From Motilimonas sp. E26 (GTDB taxonomy: Bacteria > Pseudomonadota > Gammaproteobacteria > Enterobacterales > CBDFNC01), in assembly GCF_021278025.1 (NCBI RefSeq), contig NZ_JAIBHJ010000032.1, positions 1-41,979 on the forward strand: a stretch of 41,979 bases of DNA, written 5' to 3'. The translations under genes and the position numbers were made by a program. Shown one piece after another: positions 18,052-27,436 of this stretch. Under the pieces are notes generated by a model, which saw only the letters and a program-made list of their open reading frames with translations, was not told the origin of the DNA and searched no databases. Every line of letters starts with the position of its first letter. Positions within the stretch are counted from its first letter, which is position 1.

Positions 18052-20370
18052 ATGGCACTTTCTGATATTCACTATTTTGGTATTCGCCACCATGGCCCAG
18101 GCTCAAGTAAACGGTTGTTGGCCGCCTTAGATCAATTGCAACCCACGCGTTTGCTTATTGAAGGGCCAGCCGACTGTGGCCAACTACTTCCTTTGCTTGC
18201 CCACCAGCAAATGAAGCCACCGGTAGCATTACTTAGCTACGTGGTAGAGCAAGCCGAAAGCAGTATTTTTTACCCCTTCGCTGAGTATTCTCCTGAATAT
18301 CAAGCTTGTTTATGGGCGCGGCAACATCAAGTGCCCGTTGAGTTTATTGACTTGCCCATTGCGGTGCGCCTAGCGCAGATGCAAGTTGAGTTAGCGCCAC
18401 TTCAAGCAGATGAAGCCCTAGGCGAAGCAAACGACAGCACTGATCAACCTGAGCCAAATTCCGAACTCGATGAAGATTTATCGGCTTTGCTGCGCGATCC
18501 CATTGCCGCACTCGCCCACATAGGCGGATACCAAGATGCGGAGGCTTGGTGGAACGACTTAATTGAACAAAACCGTGATGACAACTTGGCTATTTTTGCA
18601 CAAGTCGAACTCGCAATGACGGCACTCCGTGACCCCATTTCCCAAGACTCGCCCGCGCTTGTGCAAGACCATTTGCGTGAAGCATTTATGCGTTTAGAGA
18701 TCGCCAAAGCAGCAAAAACAGAAGATGGCCAGATAGCAGTCATTTGTGGTGCTTGGCATGTACCCGCTCTAAAAGCCAAACACGCGGCAAAAGATGATCG
18801 CGCTTTGGTTAAAACCTTACCCAAAAAACTCGCCGCCAGTAAATATAAATCAACTTGGATCCCATGGACCTCATCTCGATTAGCCAGCCAAACAGGTTAT
18901 GGTGCGGGCGTGAGTGCGCCGATGTGGTATCAACACCTTTGGCAACATCGCGACAATGAAGATCATATAGCACCTTGGCTGGTGGCCATTGCCGAGCAGT
19001 TACGTAAGCAAGGCGCCATCATTTCAACTGCGTCAGTGATTGAGGCGCAGCGACTATGTCAGAGCTTAGCCGCCGTGCGCGAACGACCTCAAGCCAGTTT
19101 TGAAGAAATTATCGATGCAGTGATCAGTTGCCTATGTTTCGGCGAGCAGGCTCAGTGGCAACAAGTCAGCGATAGCGTGTTACTGGGGCATCAAGTTGGC
19201 CAGATCCCTGATGATACTGAGCTGGCGCCGCTGCTGGAAGACTTACAAAGATTACAAAAAAAATACAAACTCAAGCCGGAAGCGCTTGGACGAGAGCATG
19301 CCTTAGATTTACGTAGCGAGATTGGCCAGAATAAATCGGTATTACTGCACCGGTTGCAACTGCTTGAAGTACCTTGGGGCAAATTGCTCAGCGCAGGGAG
19401 CAGTCGCGGCACCTTTAGGGAAAAGTGGTTATTAGTTTGGCAACCCGAATACGCCATCAAGCTAGTTGAAAATATTGTTCACGGCAGCACCATTGAACAA
19501 GCGGCGAATAATAAAGTGATGGCCACTCTCGCCCAAGAGTCTCACTTAGCCAAGCTGGCACAATTAGTACATGGTTGTTTAACGGCAGAGTTAACCACTG
19601 CTACAGCGTTTGGTTTAAATCAGTTAACCTTACGCGCAGGCCATGTCAGTGATTGTCACGATTTACTCACCAGTATTGCCCCACTTATAGACATCAGCCG
19701 CTACGGTACTGCTCGGACCATGTCACTGGCACAAATTGATGATCTAACAGAACGCTTAGCCGTTCAAGCGGCGCTGGCATTGCCTTATGCTTGTCGTAAT
19801 TTAAACGATGAAGAAACTTTGCACTATCGCGATAACATCAGTCAGGCTCATCGCGCATTAGTGCTGCATTTAGAGGCTGGGGATACACTCGCACTATGGT
19901 GGAAAGCCATTGAAACTATTGTACATAGTGACCAATCAAGCTTGTTATTAGTGGGGTTGTGCGCACGCTTATTGTATCAAGCTGAAAAGTTAAATCGTGA
20001 ACAACTCAGTTTAATGCTTAATAGAATGCTCTCGCCTGCTTTACCTCCTGCTCAAGCGGCGCGATTTTTCGATGGTTTTTTCAGCGATGCCGTCGATCAA
20101 CTCTTATATGACTCTGTGTTACTCAACGCAATAAACACTTGGCTACTACAACTGGAGGAAACGAATTTTATTGAGTTTTTACCTTTGTTCCGCCGTGTTT
20201 TTTCAAGCCTAGATACGATGGAGCGAAAACGGCTATTCGACACGCTATTTAATTATCGATTGCAAGGTGAAACCCTGCAAACGTTAGACATGACTCAACT
20301 CGATCGTTGGCAACATCAGCTACTGCAATTGACGAAACTCGCCCGCCGCGATAAGGATTGGCTTGCATGA
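18052..20370 (+). CDS. DUF5682 protein (YehM-like), possible TIKI/TraB/ChaN-like fold
   Basis: A 772-residue cytoplasmic protein, close in size to Escherichia coli YehM (DUF5682). The N-terminal quarter has three spaced motifs: 'IRHHGPGS' (11-18) with 'LLIEGPAD' (E37), 'REAFMR' (R209, E210, M213), and 'ICGAWHVPAL' (G233, H236). This order (Glu after a beta strand, then Arg-x3-Met, then Gly-x2-His) resembles the TIKI/TraB/EreA/ChaN superfamily of metal-dependent hydrolases or heme-binding proteins. That relation is my inference. The remaining 500 residues are helical, without a known motif. It lies between the ATPase and VWA genes and overlaps the latter by 4 nt. Confidence 0.8.
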   Translation: MALSDIHYFGIRHHGPGSSKRLLAALDQLQPTRLLIEGPADCGQLLPLLAHQQMKPPVALLSYVVEQAESSIFYPFAEYSPEYQACLWARQHQVPVEFIDLPIAVRLAQMQVELAPLQADEALGEANDSTDQPEPNSELDEDLSALLRDPIAALAHIGGYQDAEAWWNDLIEQNRDDNLAIFAQVELAMTALRDPISQDSPALVQDHLREAFMRLEIAKAAKTEDGQIAVICGAWHVPALKAKHAAKDDRALVKTLPKKLAASKYKSTWIPWTSSRLASQTGYGAGVSAPMWYQHLWQHRDNEDHIAPWLVAIAEQLRKQGAIISTASVIEAQRLCQSLAAVRERPQASFEEIIDAVISCLCFGEQAQWQQVSDSVLLGHQVGQIPDDTELAPLLEDLQRLQKKYKLKPEALGREHALDLRSEIGQNKSVLLHRLQLLEVPWGKLLSAGSSRGTFREKWLLVWQPEYAIKLVENIVHGSTIEQAANNKVMATLAQESHLAKLAQLVHGCLTAELTTATAFGLNQLTLRAGHVSDCHDLLTSIAPLIDISRYGTARTMSLAQIDDLTERLAVQAALALPYACRNLNDEETLHYRDNISQAHRALVLHLEAGDTLALWWKAIETIVHSDQSSLLLVGLCARLLYQAEKLNREQLSLMLNRMLSPALPPAQAARFFDGFFSDAVDQLLYDSVLLNAINTWLLQLEETNFIEFLPLFRRVFSSLDTMERKRLFDTLFNYRLQGETLQTLDMTQLDRWQHQLLQLTKLARRDKDWLA

Positions 20371-21590
20371 ACGATAATACAAATACGCCCCATCCAGACG
20401 AGTCTGGTAAGCAGCAAATAATTGAGCAGCCTGATGAAAAATCGCGCCGTTGGCGCTTAGCTTTAGGCGTCGATGATGAGCAACAACAGGCGCTGAGTGA
20501 ACGCGACCAACGCCTGTCTGGCGCATTGTCTGCCTTGTACGGCGAAGACCCGCAAAAAAGTAGTGGCCGAGGTAGCTTAGGACGTTCAGCGCCGAAAGTA
20601 TCAAAATGGTTAGGCGATATTCGCGAATTCTTCCCAGCACCAGTGGTTCAGGTAGTACAACGGGATGCCTTTGAGCGCTTAGGCCTAAAAGAAATGTTGA
20701 TGGAGCCTGAGTTTCTTGCCGCCATTGAAGCAGATGTTCACTTGATTGCGGACTTAATCAGCTTGCGCTCGGTGATGCCTGAAAAAACCATCGACACTGC
20801 GCGCCAAGTGATTGAAAAAGTGGTCAATGAATTGCTGGCTAAATTAGAGCAAAAGACCAGCGAAGCGATTCGAGGCGCGGTCAATAAGTCGAAACGCAGC
20901 TTTCGACCTCGCTTTAATGATATCGACTGGCACCGCACCATTCATGCTAATCTGCGCCATTATCAGCGTGAATATAACACTGTAGTACCAGAAAAATTGA
21001 TTGGATTTATGCGCCAACAGCGTCGTCTCGCCGATTTAGATGAGGTTATTTTGTGCGTTGACCAATCAGGCTCGATGGCAACGTCTGTGGTTTATAGCTC
21101 AATTTTTGCCGCAGTAATGGCATCAATACCGGCGGTCAAAACCAAATTGATTTGTTTTGACACCAGCATTGTTGATTTAACCGAAGAGTTAGCCGATCCG
21201 GTGAGTGTATTATTTGGCGTACAATTAGGTGGTGGCACCGACATTAACCAAGCCATTGCCTATTGTGAAAATCAGATTGAACAGCCAAGTAAAACCCATT
21301 TGCTACTGATCTCCGATTTATATGAAGGCGGCAATGAAACAGAGTTAAAGCAACGTATTGCACAGTTAATAAAGCAAGATGTTAACGTGATAACCCTGCT
21401 AGCACTGAGTGACGACGGTCGCCCTGCATACGATGCTGAAATGGCCAGCGAGTTTGCAACATTAGGCAGTCCGGTGTTTGCCTGCACTCCTGATCAGTTT
21501 CCTGATTTAATGGCCACAGCCTTAAAGCGTGAAGATGTGCTGGCTTGGGCTGCTGATCAAGATATTAAAGCCATTAGACCGACTGAATAA
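20367..21590 (+). CDS. VWA domain protein (YehP-like), partner of the MoxR ATPase
   Basis: A 407-residue protein from the ATG at 20367, which overlaps the preceding stop as ATGA. The N-terminal half is charged and helical. The C-terminal von Willebrand A domain starts near residue 225 and has a complete MIDAS: 'DQSGS' (232-236), the Thr of 'GGGTDIN' and the Asp of 'LLISDLYEGG'. VWA proteins with an intact MIDAS bind a metal and a ligand and are the standard partner of MoxR ATPases. The size is close to Escherichia coli YehP. It is the last gene of the cluster, followed by a hairpin and the convergent ywbE. Confidence 0.88.
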   Translation: MNDNTNTPHPDESGKQQIIEQPDEKSRRWRLALGVDDEQQQALSERDQRLSGALSALYGEDPQKSSGRGSLGRSAPKVSKWLGDIREFFPAPVVQVVQRDAFERLGLKEMLMEPEFLAAIEADVHLIADLISLRSVMPEKTIDTARQVIEKVVNELLAKLEQKTSEAIRGAVNKSKRSFRPRFNDIDWHRTIHANLRHYQREYNTVVPEKLIGFMRQQRRLADLDEVILCVDQSGSMATSVVYSSIFAAVMASIPAVKTKLICFDTSIVDLTEELADPVSVLFGVQLGGGTDINQAIAYCENQIEQPSKTHLLLISDLYEGGNETELKQRIAQLIKQDVNVITLLALSDDGRPAYDAEMASEFATLGSPVFACTPDQFPDLMATALKREDVLAWAADQDIKAIRPTE

Positions 21591-21602
21591 AAGTGATGAT
21601 GG

Positions 21603-21632
21603 ATAGCGGTGCGACAGCCAACGTGCCGCTAT
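21603..21632. terminator. Hairpin between the VWA gene and ywbE
   Basis: ATAGCGG (21603-21609) pairs with CCGCTAT (21626-21632) between two convergent genes. There is no strong T tract on either strand, so it is a candidate only. Confidence 0.35.
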
Positions 21633-21655
21633 TGTTAACCAGTTAAGCTTAAGTA

Positions 21656-21850
21656 TTAATCATTGATCTTTTTAACTCGCCCAACATCACCACTTTCTAA
21701 TCGTACCTTTATGCCATGAGGGTGATTCGCTGAGTTAGTCAAAATATCTTTAACCACTCCATCGGTCAGCTTGCCGCTGCGTTGATCTTGTTTTAGCACT
21801 ATCGACACGGACAAACCTTTTTTAATATCAGACCGATTAGTTCCATTCAT
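21656..21850 (-). CDS. ywbE: YwbE family protein
   Basis: A 64-residue protein matching the short YwbE family (DUF2196): 'RSDIKKGLSVSIVLKQDQRSG' in pieces, then 'TDGVVKDILTNS', 'HPHGIKVRLESGDVGRVKKI'. The fold is a small beta-rich, KOW/SH3-like unit. The function is unknown; the family is widespread in bacteria and yeast-like fungi. It is a single gene convergent with the VWA gene. Confidence 0.85.
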   Translation of the reverse strand: MNGTNRSDIKKGLSVSIVLKQDQRSGKLTDGVVKDILTNSANHPHGIKVRLESGDVGRVKKIND

Positions 21851-21990
21851 TTCTTTTTATTCCCATTGTGTATTTTGAAGCGGCAGTGTGCCTGAAGCCC
21901 ACTACCTGGGTCAACAATGCTGCAAGTCAGTGACAATGCCCCCTTGAGACTATTTGGCGTTTTTAAAAGATAGGAGAATTTCCCTTTCGG

Positions 21991-22007
21991 CTTAAGAAAT
22001 CGTTAAG
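21991..22007 (+). promoter_or_regulatory. PmrA/QseB-like response-regulator box
   Basis: CTTAAG-AAATC-GTTAAG is a direct repeat of half-sites with an 11-nt period, matching the known PmrA/QseB-type box (YTTAAK-N5-YTTAAK) except for a G in place of the second Y. It lies 73 bp before the PepSY gene. PepSY/cytochrome b pairs are often under such two-component systems, but the regulator is not in this window. Confidence 0.5.
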
Positions 22008-22079
22008 AAAACAGGGGAATACTCATCTGGCTCAAACCGCTAATGTTTATTTATTAGTTACTTTTATTAGGAGTTACCC

Positions 22080-22355
22080 ATGTTAACGAGATTTAAAAAC
22101 ATCCCCTTTATTGCCCTTGCGTTCGTCGCCAGCGCCAGTTATGCCGATCCACAATGTAGTCAAGCACCAGAATCTGATTGGATCCCATTTGATACCGCCA
22201 AACAACAGTTAGTTGACGAAGGTTATACGATCAAAAAATTCAAAAAAACCGATACTGGCTGTTATGAACTTTACGGTAAAGACAGCCAAGGTGAGCGCGT
22301 TGAAATTTATTTCGATCCAACCAACATGCAAGTGATTAAAGAGGAGCGTGGCTAA
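22080..22355 (+). CDS. Periplasmic PepSY domain protein
   Basis: A 91-residue exported protein with a signal peptide (about residues 1-22, ending 'SASYA'). The mature part is one PepSY unit: 'WIPFDTAKQQLVDEGYTIKKFKKTDTG' in pieces, followed by 'CYELYGKDSQGERVEIYFDP'. Two cysteines in the mature protein (in 'PQCSQ' and 'GCYEL') could form a disulfide. A TAGGAG ribosome binding site precedes the ATG. The stop overlaps the start of the cytochrome b gene, so the two are coupled and probably function together at the membrane. Confidence 0.85.
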   Translation: MLTRFKNIPFIALAFVASASYADPQCSQAPESDWIPFDTAKQQLVDEGYTIKKFKKTDTGCYELYGKDSQGERVEIYFDPTNMQVIKEERG

Positions 22356-22873
22356 TGGAAAATAGTCCTTCACAACCTATTTGGGATATGGTCGTCAGAC
22401 TCACTCACTGGGGGGTAGCAGGGTTATTTTTTGCTAACTTTTTCTTCACCGAAGAAGGCAGCGACATCCATGAATGGGTTGGTTATAGTTTAGTCGCCTT
22501 GGTTGTGGTGCGGTTGTGCTGGGGACTCATTACCGACTCTCCGGCTCGTTTATCACGCTTTTTTCCCTCTGTCACAGCAGCCATTGAGCACTTAAAAGAG
22601 GTTAAACAAACCAAGCAGGATACCCATCAAGGACATAATCCAGCTGGCGCGCTAATGGTTTGGTTTATTTGGCTCAATCTATTGCTGATAAGCTTATCTG
22701 GTTGGGCCATGGGAACAGATGCGTTTTGGGGTGAAGACTGGGTGAAAGAAGTTCATGAGTTTTTCGTCAACCTGACTATGCTAGCTGTTTGTGGCCACGT
22801 TTTTGCCGTGTTTGCCATGACCAAAATAACCAAAAATAATTACCTTAAAGGGATAATTAAAGGTCATCGCTAA
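22355..22873 (+). CDS. Cytochrome b561-type membrane protein
   Basis: A 172-residue di-heme-type cytochrome b with four TM helices. Candidate axial histidines lie in 'RLTHWG', 'DIHEWVGY', 'EVHEFF' and 'CGHVFA'. This is the cytochrome b/b6-like (Ni-hydrogenase b-type) group that moves electrons between the quinone pool and a periplasmic partner. Its first base is the last base of the PepSY gene. The pairing suggests a small redox module, whose electron partner is unknown. Confidence 0.87.
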   Translation: MENSPSQPIWDMVVRLTHWGVAGLFFANFFFTEEGSDIHEWVGYSLVALVVVRLCWGLITDSPARLSRFFPSVTAAIEHLKEVKQTKQDTHQGHNPAGALMVWFIWLNLLLISLSGWAMGTDAFWGEDWVKEVHEFFVNLTMLAVCGHVFAVFAMTKITKNNYLKGIIKGHR

Positions 22874-22884
22874 CTCATTATCCG

Positions 22885-22914
22885 CCGCCTGCAGGTAGCA
22901 ATCTGCTCAGGCGG
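22885..22914 (+). terminator. Hairpin after the cytochrome b gene
   Basis: CCGCCTG (22885-22891) pairs with CAGGCGG (22908-22914), with an inner AGCA/TGCT pair. It lies 11 nt after the stop. The T tract is poor. Confidence 0.45.
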
Positions 22915-23088
22915 TGCATCATATTCTCCTATCATCACGCAACTAACTTAGGTCGCCTCATTTATCACTTATTGGTCAATGAAATTATTTTTTCCTGCTA
23001 TGCTCTTTATTATCTTTATAGTATTACGTTTTGTGCATTTAGCTGTCGCGCAACAATTGCAATCCATTAACATAGTTAGGAATTAATT

Positions 23089-23502
23089 ATGAATTTGTAT
23101 CGTATCGTGTACGCCAGCACCCTCTCTGAATCGTTTAGCAGTCAAGATATTGAACATATTCTAGCGTCTTCTCGGCGCAACAATAAAAAGCAGGATGTGT
23201 CGGGTATGCTTTTATTTAGCCATCGTTATTTTCTGCAATGTTTAGAAGGATCGAGAGATAACATTAATCAAACATATCAGCGTATTTTAAGTGACGAACG
23301 CCATTGTCGAGTAACTATTGTCAGCTATGAAAATGTTACACAGCGTGAGTTTTGCGCTTGGTCAATGGGCTATGTGCCTGAATCTCATTTAACAAGAGAG
23401 CTGCTGTTTAAGTTCTCGGCTTCAGCAACCTTTGACCCTTATACTCTATCTAACGTCAGCGCATTGGCGTTATTAAAAAGTTTACATGGAACCGTTATTT
23501 AG
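23089..23502 (+). CDS. Short BLUF-domain blue-light sensor
   Basis: A 137-residue protein that is little more than one BLUF domain (about 1-95) with a 40-residue tail. The residues of the photocycle are all present: Y8, N32, Q50 in 'YFLQCLEG', W91 and M93 in 'CAWSMG'. Such domains bind FAD and switch the Tyr-Gln hydrogen bond network in blue light. No effector domain is fused, so the output must go through a partner protein, as in other short BLUF proteins (PixD, BlrB). It is a single-gene unit with no regulator or GGDEF/EAL gene adjacent; the partner is unknown. Confidence 0.9.
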   Translation: MNLYRIVYASTLSESFSSQDIEHILASSRRNNKKQDVSGMLLFSHRYFLQCLEGSRDNINQTYQRILSDERHCRVTIVSYENVTQREFCAWSMGYVPESHLTRELLFKFSASATFDPYTLSNVSALALLKSLHGTVI

Positions 23503-23509
23503 AATAAAG

Positions 23510-23540
23510 CTTGGCAGTATCGATTAAGTAACCTGCCAAG
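23510..23540. terminator. Inverted repeat between two convergent genes
   Basis: CTTGGCAG (23510-23517) pairs with CTGCCAAG (23533-23540). The structure spans the stop codon of the fumarylacetoacetate hydrolase gene and lies just after the BLUF stop. It is a plausible shared terminator with weak T tracts. Confidence 0.4.
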
Positions 23541-24135
23541 AATGTTCAACAAGCAAGGTTTTTTGCTGAAAAATTTTACCCACAAACTGGTCGCCTACAT
23601 TAAGTTTACCTACCCCTTGTGGTGTGCCTGTCATCAATAAATCGCTATCATTAAGGGTCATAAAACTGCTTACTTCTGCGACTATGTCTGCAGGCTTGTA
23701 GATCATTAAATCATAAGTGGCTAACTGAATCAGTTGCTCGTTAATATATAGCTCCATACGTAGCTCACTCACATCACCTTTAAACGGGACAAACTGGCTG
23801 AATACCGCTGATTTATCAAACGCTTTGGCTCGCTCCCAAGGAAGCCCTTTAGCCTTTAAAGAGGATTGTAGCGCCCTTTTCGTCAGGTCTAAACCAACAC
23901 CCACTGCAAGTAATTGTCCAGACTGTAAAGCAAACGTTATTTCTGCTTCATAATGCACCTCATCATCGGCACTGGTACATAACTCCCTAGCAATAGCGGA
24001 GTTAGGTTTAACAAAGATCACGGGGTGATCTGGCGTTTCATTGCCCAACTCTTGGATATGTGCGACATAATTACGGCCAATACAAACGACTTTCGACGGA
24101 TAAACTGTTTCGCCATCTACTAATACTCCATTCAT
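23524..24135 (-). CDS. Fumarylacetoacetate hydrolase family protein
   Basis: A 203-residue protein from the ATG at 24135, chosen because AGGAG lies 6 nt upstream; a TTG would add two residues. It is the short, single-domain FAH form (like YcgM): 'KVVCIGRNYVAHIQELGNE', 'PVIFVKPNSAI', 'VHYEAEITFAL' with the metal-binding Glu pair, and 'DLLMTGTPQGVG'. Family members act as hydrolases or decarboxylases of acylpyruvates and related diketo acids with Mg or Mn. It is a single gene with a dispersed repeat upstream. The exact substrate cannot be inferred. Confidence 0.88.
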   Translation of the reverse strand: MNGVLVDGETVYPSKVVCIGRNYVAHIQELGNETPDHPVIFVKPNSAIARELCTSADDEVHYEAEITFALQSGQLLAVGVGLDLTKRALQSSLKAKGLPWERAKAFDKSAVFSQFVPFKGDVSELRMELYINEQLIQLATYDLMIYKPADIVAEVSSFMTLNDSDLLMTGTPQGVGKLNVGDQFVGKIFQQKTLLVEHSWQVT

Positions 24136-24159
24136 GAACAACTCCTATGCTGATGTAAC

Positions 24160-24194
24160 TTATACCCAATCAACCTAGAGATGCTTGGGTATAA
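24160..24194. repeat. TATACCC dispersed palindrome, copy 2 (complete)
   Basis: TTATACCCAA (24160-24169) and TTGGGTATAA (24185-24194) form a perfect 10-bp inverted repeat around a 15-nt centre. The core matches the copies at 13665 and 29099. It lies in the leader of the FAH gene. Confidence 0.7.
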
Positions 24195-24299
24195 TCGATA
24201 AGCTCGCAAGATATCACCTTAAATCGATAGCAACAATGTCAAGCGTTAAGAGAATTGAGCACTAAAAACTCAACCTGTCTCAAGCAGTCTGTAGGAAAA

Positions 24300-24329
24300 A
24301 GCCCTGCAATCAGTAATGAAAGCAGGGCT
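24300..24329 (-). terminator. Rho-independent terminator of katG
   Basis: On the minus strand, AGCCCTGC and GCAGGGCT form an 8-bp stem followed by a T5 run, 25 nt after the katG stop. This is a canonical intrinsic terminator. Confidence 0.85.
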
Positions 24330-24353
24330 ATTGAATACTAACATTTAAAACGA

Positions 24354-26534
<2,181 letters not shown>

Positions 26535-26723
26535 TTACTGTCTCCCTCTCATAATATTGATTGTTCAGTCAGTTGCTTCGGTCTTCGTCGCATTTTACGT
26601 TGCGATAACAGCACCACATGCTAACGATGCAGTCTTCAACCTATTTCAAGTTAAGTACATGCTACGCTTACAAGTTTAGAATAGATCATTAATTATCTTT
26701 TAGTATTAAGCTGGCCGTCTCTG

Positions 26724-27314
26724 CTACCTCGGGATCAGCACATCAGCTCCTGCCAGCTTATTTATCATGGCCTCACCCGCAAGCCATTCTCCAAAACCTG
26801 CTTCAGTATGAAAATGACTGGCGCCTTTAAATAACACGCCCTGACTACCCCACTGGTCAACCATCCATAAGCTGCGCTCAAGTGCCGTATGATCGTCATT
26901 GTCGCTGTAGGCTAAAATAGTCGAAAATGGTAGCTGTTCTTTCGGTAACGGACGCTGTACTTGAATAGGCTTAATGGCAGAGTCTGCGTCAATATCCGCT
27001 GGCGCAACCAGTAAAGCGCCAATCACCTTACTGCCGTTTACATTGCTACCTTCATAAACGTTCGTTTTCGCATATTGTAAAGCCCATTGAGCGATGGCAA
27101 CCGCACCGCAACTGTGCCCTACCAGAATGACATTACCTTCTATCTGGCTGACGGTGTTATTGACTCCCATGATCCATTGCTCTCGGACGGGGTTTTCCCA
27201 ATTGTCTTGCTGCACCCGCACCACATTGCGGTATTTGTTTTCGATGATGGTTTGCCAATGTTGCGGCCCAGCATTGGTGTAACCAGGTACATTTACAATA
27301 GTGGTTGTTGTCAT
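26724..27314 (-). CDS. RBBP9/YdeN-type alpha/beta hydrolase
   Basis: A 196-residue serine hydrolase. 'NVPGYTNAGPQHWQT' is the characteristic N-terminus of the RBBP9/YdeN family, 'GHSCGA' is the nucleophile elbow, and 'GASHFHTEAGFG' carries the catalytic histidine. The acid probably lies in the 'YSDNDDHTA' loop. Family members are small cytoplasmic esterases or peptidases of unclear substrate. It is on the same strand as the nitrilase-like gene 122 bp upstream and may be cotranscribed, though a weak hairpin lies between them. Confidence 0.87.
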   Translation of the reverse strand: MTTTTIVNVPGYTNAGPQHWQTIIENKYRNVVRVQQDNWENPVREQWIMGVNNTVSQIEGNVILVGHSCGAVAIAQWALQYAKTNVYEGSNVNGSKVIGALLVAPADIDADSAIKPIQVQRPLPKEQLPFSTILAYSDNDDHTALERSLWMVDQWGSQGVLFKGASHFHTEAGFGEWLAGEAMINKLAGADVLIPR

Positions 27315-27381
27315 TTTTTATTCAACTCAAGTGGTTTCCTTAATAATCTATTGCACCATGCCACGGCTTACTAAGTAAACA

Positions 27382-27403
27382 AGCCAGCCAAAAAAGACTG
27401 GCT
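27382..27403 (-). terminator. Weak hairpin after the GNAT-nitrilase gene
   Basis: AGCCAG (27382-27387) pairs with CTGGCT (27398-27403). On the minus strand a T-rich loop and a short T run follow, so termination would be partial at best. Confidence 0.3.
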
Positions 27404-27436
27404 GCAAGTAACACAAGACTAAATGCCTTAAATAAA

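Noticed and set aside
26590-26605. Short inverted repeat TCGCA...TGCGA upstream of katG as an OxyR site
   Set aside because: Only five bases pair and the known OxyR spacing pattern is not met.
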